NCBI GenBank assembly: GCA_027577415.1
Contig: JANBQS010000956.1
Coordinates: forward strand, 1 to 10,028
Length of the DNA stretch: 10,028 bases
Reading direction: 5' to 3'
From: Coemansia sp. RSA 922
Lineage: Eukaryota > Kickxellomycota > Kickxellomycetes > Kickxellales > Kickxellaceae
Shown: positions 7,501 through 10,028 of the stretch, piece by piece
How the letters are laid out: each line of letters starts with the position of its first letter
How positions within the stretch are numbered: the first letter of the stretch is position 1
The notes under the pieces: generated by a model
Database searches by the model: none
What the model was told of the DNA's origin: nothing
Seen by the model: the letters and a program-made list of their open reading frames with translations, nothing else
Program-made: the position numbers and the translations under genes

Positions 7501-8907
7501 GCGGGCAGCCATAGCTTCCTGGATACGCTGCTCACGGCGCGCAGTTGCAGCCGCTTTGCGCGCAATTTCCTGCTTCTGTGTAGCGGTCAGCTCGTCTTCA
7601 GAGCTGCTCTCGTCCGACTCATCGTCGCTGCCAGACTCCTCCGAGCCTTCTTCATCCTCGGATTCCTCGCTACCGCTAGCTTCCTCCTCCTCCTCGGCAG
7701 CAACAGAGACGGCCTTGTCGTCGACCTTGGCCTCGCCCTCATCGTCACTGGCGTCAGCAAGGGCTTCCCAGTCATCGACCTCTTCATCGTCCGATGCGGC
7801 CTGGGCTGACTCGGCGGCCCTCAGCTTGGCCTCTTCTTCCTCCAGGCGCTTCTTCTCGGCCTCCTCTTCGCGACGCCTCTTCTCGGCGGCCCGCTTCTGG
7901 CGCTCCTCGGCGTCGCGTTGGAACATGTCTTGGCGAGTGACCTTGCTCTCGCCAGAAAGACCAGCAACCTGCACGCCGGAGGCCAGCATCGCCTTGAGCT
8001 GCTGCTCCCGCCGCGCATTAGCTTCCTTCTGCTTCTTGGTCAGTAGCTTGCCATCACGCTTCAGCTGCTCCTTGCGCAGGCGATCAGCCTCGCGCTTGGC
8101 TTCGCGCTTGGCATTCTGCAAGGCCTCCTCTTCGGCGGCAAGACGCTCCTCCTCCTCGATCCGCTTGAGCTCCTCCTCCTCCAGGCGCTTCAGCTCCTCT
8201 TCCCGGCGGCGCTGCTCCTCAATCATCTTTTGCAGAGCAGCAATAGGTGCGCCCTTCTTGGCCTTCTTCTTCTTGTCGTCCTTAGCAGCAGGAGCAGCGG
8301 CAGCGGGCGCGACGGTTTCGGCAGCGGGAGCAGCATCGGCCTGGTCGTCAGCCTTCTTGGCCTTCTTCTTGGTCTTCTTCTTCTTGCCAGCGGCACCCTC
8401 GCCCTCGTCCTCGTCAGCACCATCCTTGGCGGCGTCAATAGTCGTCGTGCCCAACGATGCCTCCAGCTCGCGGATCTCAGCCTCCCGCTTGGCCTTGGCC
8501 TCGTCAGCTTTCTGCTTCTTTTGGAGCTTCGCCCTCTCCTTCTTCTCGCGCTCTTTCTGCTTTGCCGTCTTGATCGTGCTTCCGGCTTCGTCGCCCAAGT
8601 CTCCCCCTGCTGCCGCAGCGTCGCCAGCAGCGGACGGCGTGCCCTCGGCGTCGCTAGCCTGGTCGTCGTCGGCTGTAGGTACGGGAGCCTTGGTCTTAGT
8701 CTTGTTCTTATTCTTCTTCGCGCGCGAGATCATGCTCATAAAGCCGCCGCCACCCTCCTCTTCCTCCACGGGGTTAGCTTGCGCCTCAGTGCCTGCTGCG
8801 GCGGCTGCAATGACAGCGGCGCCAACGGCAGATGTGTCATCCATTAGGTCGTCAGCCCAGATATCGTCGTCGACTCCTCCCTTTTTGTTTCCCTTTTTCT
8901 TCCCCAT
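4543..8907 (-). CDS. Translation initiation factor eIF5B, interrupted by an intein
   Basis: eIF5B (yeast Fun12, bacterial IF2 relative) is the cytosolic GTPase that joins the 60S subunit to the 40S initiation complex. The frame has 1454 codons and no introns; removing the 378-residue intein leaves about 1076 residues, a normal size for the family. Residues 1-480 form the charged N-terminal extension: [10 protein letters not shown] start, Lys-rich patches, a long Glu/Arg coiled-coil or charged helix (about 225-365) and acidic tracts (373-440). The G domain follows: G1 GHVDTGK (483-489) completed by Thr868, G2 Thr888 in GGITQQ, G3 DTPGH (925-929), G4 NKID (979-982), G5 SAF (1047-1049). Domains II-IV follow, ending in the helix [19 protein letters not shown], the region that binds eIF1A in the family. 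The ATG at 8907 is in good context (A at -3, G at +4). The gene is transcribed divergently from RPC1. Identity is secure; activity requires intein splicing. Confidence 0.97.
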   Translation of the reverse strand: MGKKKGNKKGGVDDDIWADDLMDDTSAVGAAVIAAAAAGTEAQANPVEEEEGGGGFMSMISRAKKNKNKTKTKAPVPTADDDQASDAEGTPSAAGDAAAAGGDLGDEAGSTIKTAKQKEREKKERAKLQKKQKADEAKAKREAEIRELEASLGTTTIDAAKDGADEDEGEGAAGKKKKTKKKAKKADDQADAAPAAETVAPAAAAPAAKDDKKKKAKKGAPIAALQKMIEEQRRREEELKRLEEEELKRIEEEERLAAEEEALQNAKREAKREADRLRKEQLKRDGKLLTKKQKEANARREQQLKAMLASGVQVAGLSGESKVTRQDMFQRDAEERQKRAAEKRRREEEAEKKRLEEEEAKLRAAESAQAASDDEEVDDWEALADASDDEGEAKVDDKAVSVAAEEEEEASGSEESEDEEGSEESGSDDESDESSSEDELTATQKQEIARKAAATARREQRIQEAMAARSADNLRSPICCILGHVDTGKCWGRDTPILMWDGSTRNVQDIVELDQVMGDDNSPRVVQPGSVIKGEGMLYRVVPDQRDGADSFVCNGEHVLVLAINHKPYVQCDVRTVDGVTETKYIAKSLAMDSAVNKPIQIVHGEFESEELALAALPEWQPLTWQCTVLEYLDLVRTDRASADLCSMYKPVNGVEFSASASQPFTDAITRAFGSVPTSIQELETARFFGVWLGSGANGIPSADAEDTRKALLKEFALTDEKRIPDAIMSASLNHRKEFLAGVIESDSTTFVTASAAEEHWEVSSSDEQFLLQLRRLARSIGLHVGPVSQAAAGSTISISGEAVCTFAPLIGLEHKRPAERTPESWAALCSNSWPFAIEEIGHGEYFGFTLDGNSRVLLGDYTVSHNTKLLDKIRQTNVQGGEAGGITQQIGATYFPADAIEKKTAAMYPSSKIDIKVPGLLIIDTPGHESFTNLRSRGSSLCNIAILVVDIMHGLEPQTLESLRLLRDRKTPFIVALNKIDRIYGWNQIPDSPFRDTFKKQPAHAISEFETRAANIKVEFAEQGLNAELHYKNKNFAKYVSLVPTSAFSGEGIPDLLDLLVTLTQQRMANQLMYLSELECTVLEVKVIEGLGTTIDVILSNGVLHEGDRIVVCGVDGPIVTNVRALLTPQPMRELRVKSAYVHHKSIKAAMGVKISAPDLEKAIAGSRLMVVGPDDDEEELMDEIMSDLARLDDAIDKSGRGVWVQASTLGSLEALLEFLRVSKIPVSGINIGPVHKKDVTRASAMLERAKEYAVMLCFDVKVDKDAEEMAKELGIKVFKADIIYHLFDAFTAHNAEIVEQKRREQAELAVFPCILKIISKDHVFNKRSPLLLGVDILDGHVRPGTPICVIRMNHETKVREVVTLGKITTIKVNDKPVNIVRRANAGAGFTIRIENTVADHDKTYGRHFDENDLLYSRITRRSIDVLKETFRADLTKDEWRLVARLKSTLGVE
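6307..7440 (-). mobile_element. Intein in the eIF5B P-loop, with degenerate LAGLIDADG endonuclease
   Basis: Residues 490-867 of the eIF5B frame are foreign to the family and have intein motifs in order. Block A begins with Cys490 ([13 protein letters not shown]); block B is [11 protein letters not shown] with His558; the endonuclease core covers blocks C, D and E; block H is [14 protein letters not shown]; block F is [17 protein letters not shown]; block G is DYTVSHN with His866 and Asn867. The first residue after it is Thr868. Cys1, block B His, penultimate His, terminal Asn and a +1 Thr nucleophile are the residues needed for standard splicing, so the splicing domain looks active. The insert lies exactly between Lys and Thr of the P-loop. 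Block C reads FFGVWLGSG with Ser695 at the usual catalytic Asp; block E reads LAGVIESDS with Asp747 kept. Only 52 residues separate them, about half the spacing usual in the family, so the endonuclease is probably inactive. Inteins in archaeal IF2 and in the eIF5B of a chytrid fungus are known to me. Confidence 0.95.
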
Positions 8908-9250
8908 GGTTGAATAGAACGAGAAATCCTCTGGTTAGTCCGAACTGGTGGTGTGTAACGATAAAAAAAAGCTAGTAGCTCTCCCGAATATAATATGTAG
9001 GGCTCAGGGTTCAAAGTACGAATCGTATGCGACTACACGAATAGATTTATATGAAGAGTATGAAATTAGAAAAGGTGCACAATAATTAAAGAACAAGGAA
9101 AGGGAATGCTCGCAATCGAGTTGAATTACCTCCTTTATAGTGCTGAATATAAAGAAGTAAATGAAAAGAAAGCTGCCCGAAAGATACAAAGAGTAGAAAT
9201 TCAAAAGACATTGGAAAAGAAAATTCCCAGCTTACTAGAGTGATATTCCC

Positions 9251-9265
9251 TAGATTAGATTAGAT
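9251..9265. repeat. Short TAGAT tandem repeat (three copies)
   Basis: Three perfect copies of TAGAT stand in the eIF5B/RPC1 intergenic region. It is a minimal microsatellite with no evident role. Confidence 0.6.
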
Positions 9266-9303
9266 TTTGCCTCTGCGTCTAATCAAGGTTTCGAGTCGAT
9301 CTT

Positions 9304-9310
9304 TGAGTCA
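9304..9310. promoter_or_regulatory. Possible bZIP (AP-1/Gcn4-type) site TGAGTCA
   Basis: The heptamer TGAGTCA, read as TGACTCA on the other strand, is the consensus for fungal Gcn4-like bZIP factors. It lies near the middle of the divergent region. A chance match in 656 bases is not rare, so this is a weak call. Confidence 0.25.
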
Positions 9311-9563
9311 GGGAACACGACTCGTGCTCATCCAGAGCTACATTAAAACGACGTCATCGGTGACAACTTAGGCAATAAAATTCTTCTGTTCTGTATTTAT
9401 TAAACTAAAGTCATTTTTTGATTGCTATACTTATCCTCAACTAGCCTGGTTATACTTGCACTAGTTTTAGTCCATAGTCTGTAACAGCAACTGAAGGACT
9501 TTTTGCGCAGCAGCTCTGCTCTCAAGGCATACTTCTCTCAATCCACTAAACCAATTATCAACA

Positions 9564-10028
9564 ATGAAGGAGCCAGTTTCTACTCAGGTGCCAAAGCAAA
9601 TGTATGACTAACTCAACAGTTATATACTCTGCCTTGTAGCTGTCACTAGTATCCACAGCTGCTAATTCGCACCCGCTGCCTCCATTTATTCTGTGCCTTG
9701 CTGTCATTGTATCCCTATGTAGTCATTGCATCCAGTTCGGTGTCCCCAGTCCACACGAAATTCGCCAGGCTGCCGAAGTTGAGATTAACCAGCGCGATCT
9801 CTATCTGGCCGAGAGCCACAGGCCTGTGCCGTATGGTGTCCTCGATCCGCGCCTGGGTATCTCAAAGAACAGCGATACTTGTGCCACATGTGGTCAGCAT
9901 ATGCCAGAGTGCGTGGGCCACTGGGGCTACATTTCTCTGTGCGTACCCGTCTTCCACTTTGGCTACTTTAAGATGACCCAGACCATTCTTCAGGACATCT
10001 GCAAGACGTGCTCGCGAGTCATGCTGGA
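9564..10028 (+). CDS. RNA polymerase III largest subunit RPC1, N-terminal part (two exons, runs off the right edge)
   Basis: RPC1 (yeast Rpc160, human POLR3A) is the largest catalytic subunit of the nuclear enzyme that makes tRNAs and 5S rRNA. Exon 1 (9564-9601) encodes 12 residues plus two bases: MKEPVSTQVPKQ. Exon 2 (9723 to the window end) completes Ile13 and continues HCIQFGVPSPHEIRQAAEVE, giving about 114 residues before the sequence ends. The junction gives PKQIHCIQFG, which lines up with the KKIxxIxFG region near the start of POLR3A. Markers of the largest-subunit clamp follow: YGVLDPRLGIS, the first zinc-site half CATCGQHMPECVGHWGY (CxxCx6CxGH), the core VFHFGYFK, and the second pair CKTC. 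The spacing and the GVLDxRxG...C pattern fit Pol III better than Pol I or II. The ATG has A at -3. It is divergent from eIF5B. Confidence 0.93.
9602..9722 (+). other. Intron 1 of RPC1 (121 bp, phase 2)
   Basis: The donor is GTATGA directly after CAAAT, and the acceptor is TAG at 9720-9722. A branch-like GCTAATT lies at 9661-9667, about 57 bases before the acceptor. The other AG acceptors tested in the segment (ending at 9619, 9639 and 9658) each lead to an early stop. A CAG ending downstream at about 9734 would put exon 2 in the wrong frame. Only 9722 restores the conserved PKQIHCIQFG reading. It is the only intron I can support in the window. Confidence 0.8.

Larger units (their letters stand above)
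8908..9563. promoter_or_regulatory. Divergent promoter region between eIF5B and RPC1
   Basis: These 656 bases separate the eIF5B start codon (minus) from the RPC1 start codon (plus), so both promoters must lie here. I see no strong TATAAA at a suitable distance for either gene. AT-rich stretches occur near 8986-8998 (on the eIF5B side, TATTATATT on the minus strand) and 9375-9420 (on the RPC1 side). An AP-1/Gcn4-type TGAGTCA stands at 9304-9310, and a TAGAT triplication at 9251-9265. Both start codons have A at -3. The short frames present show no coding character. Confidence 0.6.

Noticed and set aside
7490..8917. 475-codon open frame on the plus strand, extremely Ser-rich
   Set aside because: It lies antisense to the low-complexity N-terminal region of eIF5B. 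Its Ser, Arg and Ala runs are the complement of Glu, Lys and Ala codons. It has no independent domain.
9287..9297. GGTTTCGAGTC, resembling a tRNA B box
   Set aside because: It has an extra base against the consensus, no A box at the right distance, and no cloverleaf pairing around it.

Overview
This window looks like nuclear DNA from a compact, intron-poor fungal genome. Kickxellales (a Coemansia-like fungus) is my best guess. The evidence is a eukaryotic eIF5B gene, the start of the RNA polymerase III largest subunit with a short GT-AG intron, TATAAATA boxes ahead of two genes, and a divergent F-box-like protein of a kind I associate with Coemansia-type genomes. The last point rests on memory of the family, not on a search.

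Layout, left to right. Positions 1-342 (minus) hold the 5' part of a gene for a small secreted protein with a clear signal peptide; the gene runs off the left edge. Positions 343-1267 are intergenic. Positions 1268-1981 (minus) encode a single-membrane-span protein with three and a half acidic tandem repeats and a basic tail; its true 5' end is uncertain. Positions 1982-3125 hold its upstream region and otherwise unexplained DNA. Positions 3126-4400 (minus) look like gene wreckage: a truncated F-box-like ORF followed, in the same frame, by the C-terminal end of a long-chain acyl-CoA synthetase broken by an ochre stop inside its conserved C-terminal motif.

Positions 4543-8907 (minus) hold a complete, intronless translation initiation factor eIF5B gene. 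It carries an in-frame 378-residue intein (6307-7440) that splits the GTPase P-loop between its Lys and Thr. The intein has every residue expected for protein splicing, but its LAGLIDADG homing endonuclease looks decayed. Positions 8908-9563 form a divergent promoter region shared with the RNA polymerase III subunit gene RPC1, which starts at 9564 (plus), has one intron at 9602-9722 and runs off the right edge.

The two intact core genes, eIF5B (ribosomal subunit joining) and RPC1 (tRNA and 5S rRNA transcription), both serve translation capacity and share one intergenic control region. The intein is the most notable element: the host protein cannot have a continuous P-loop until the intein splices itself out.
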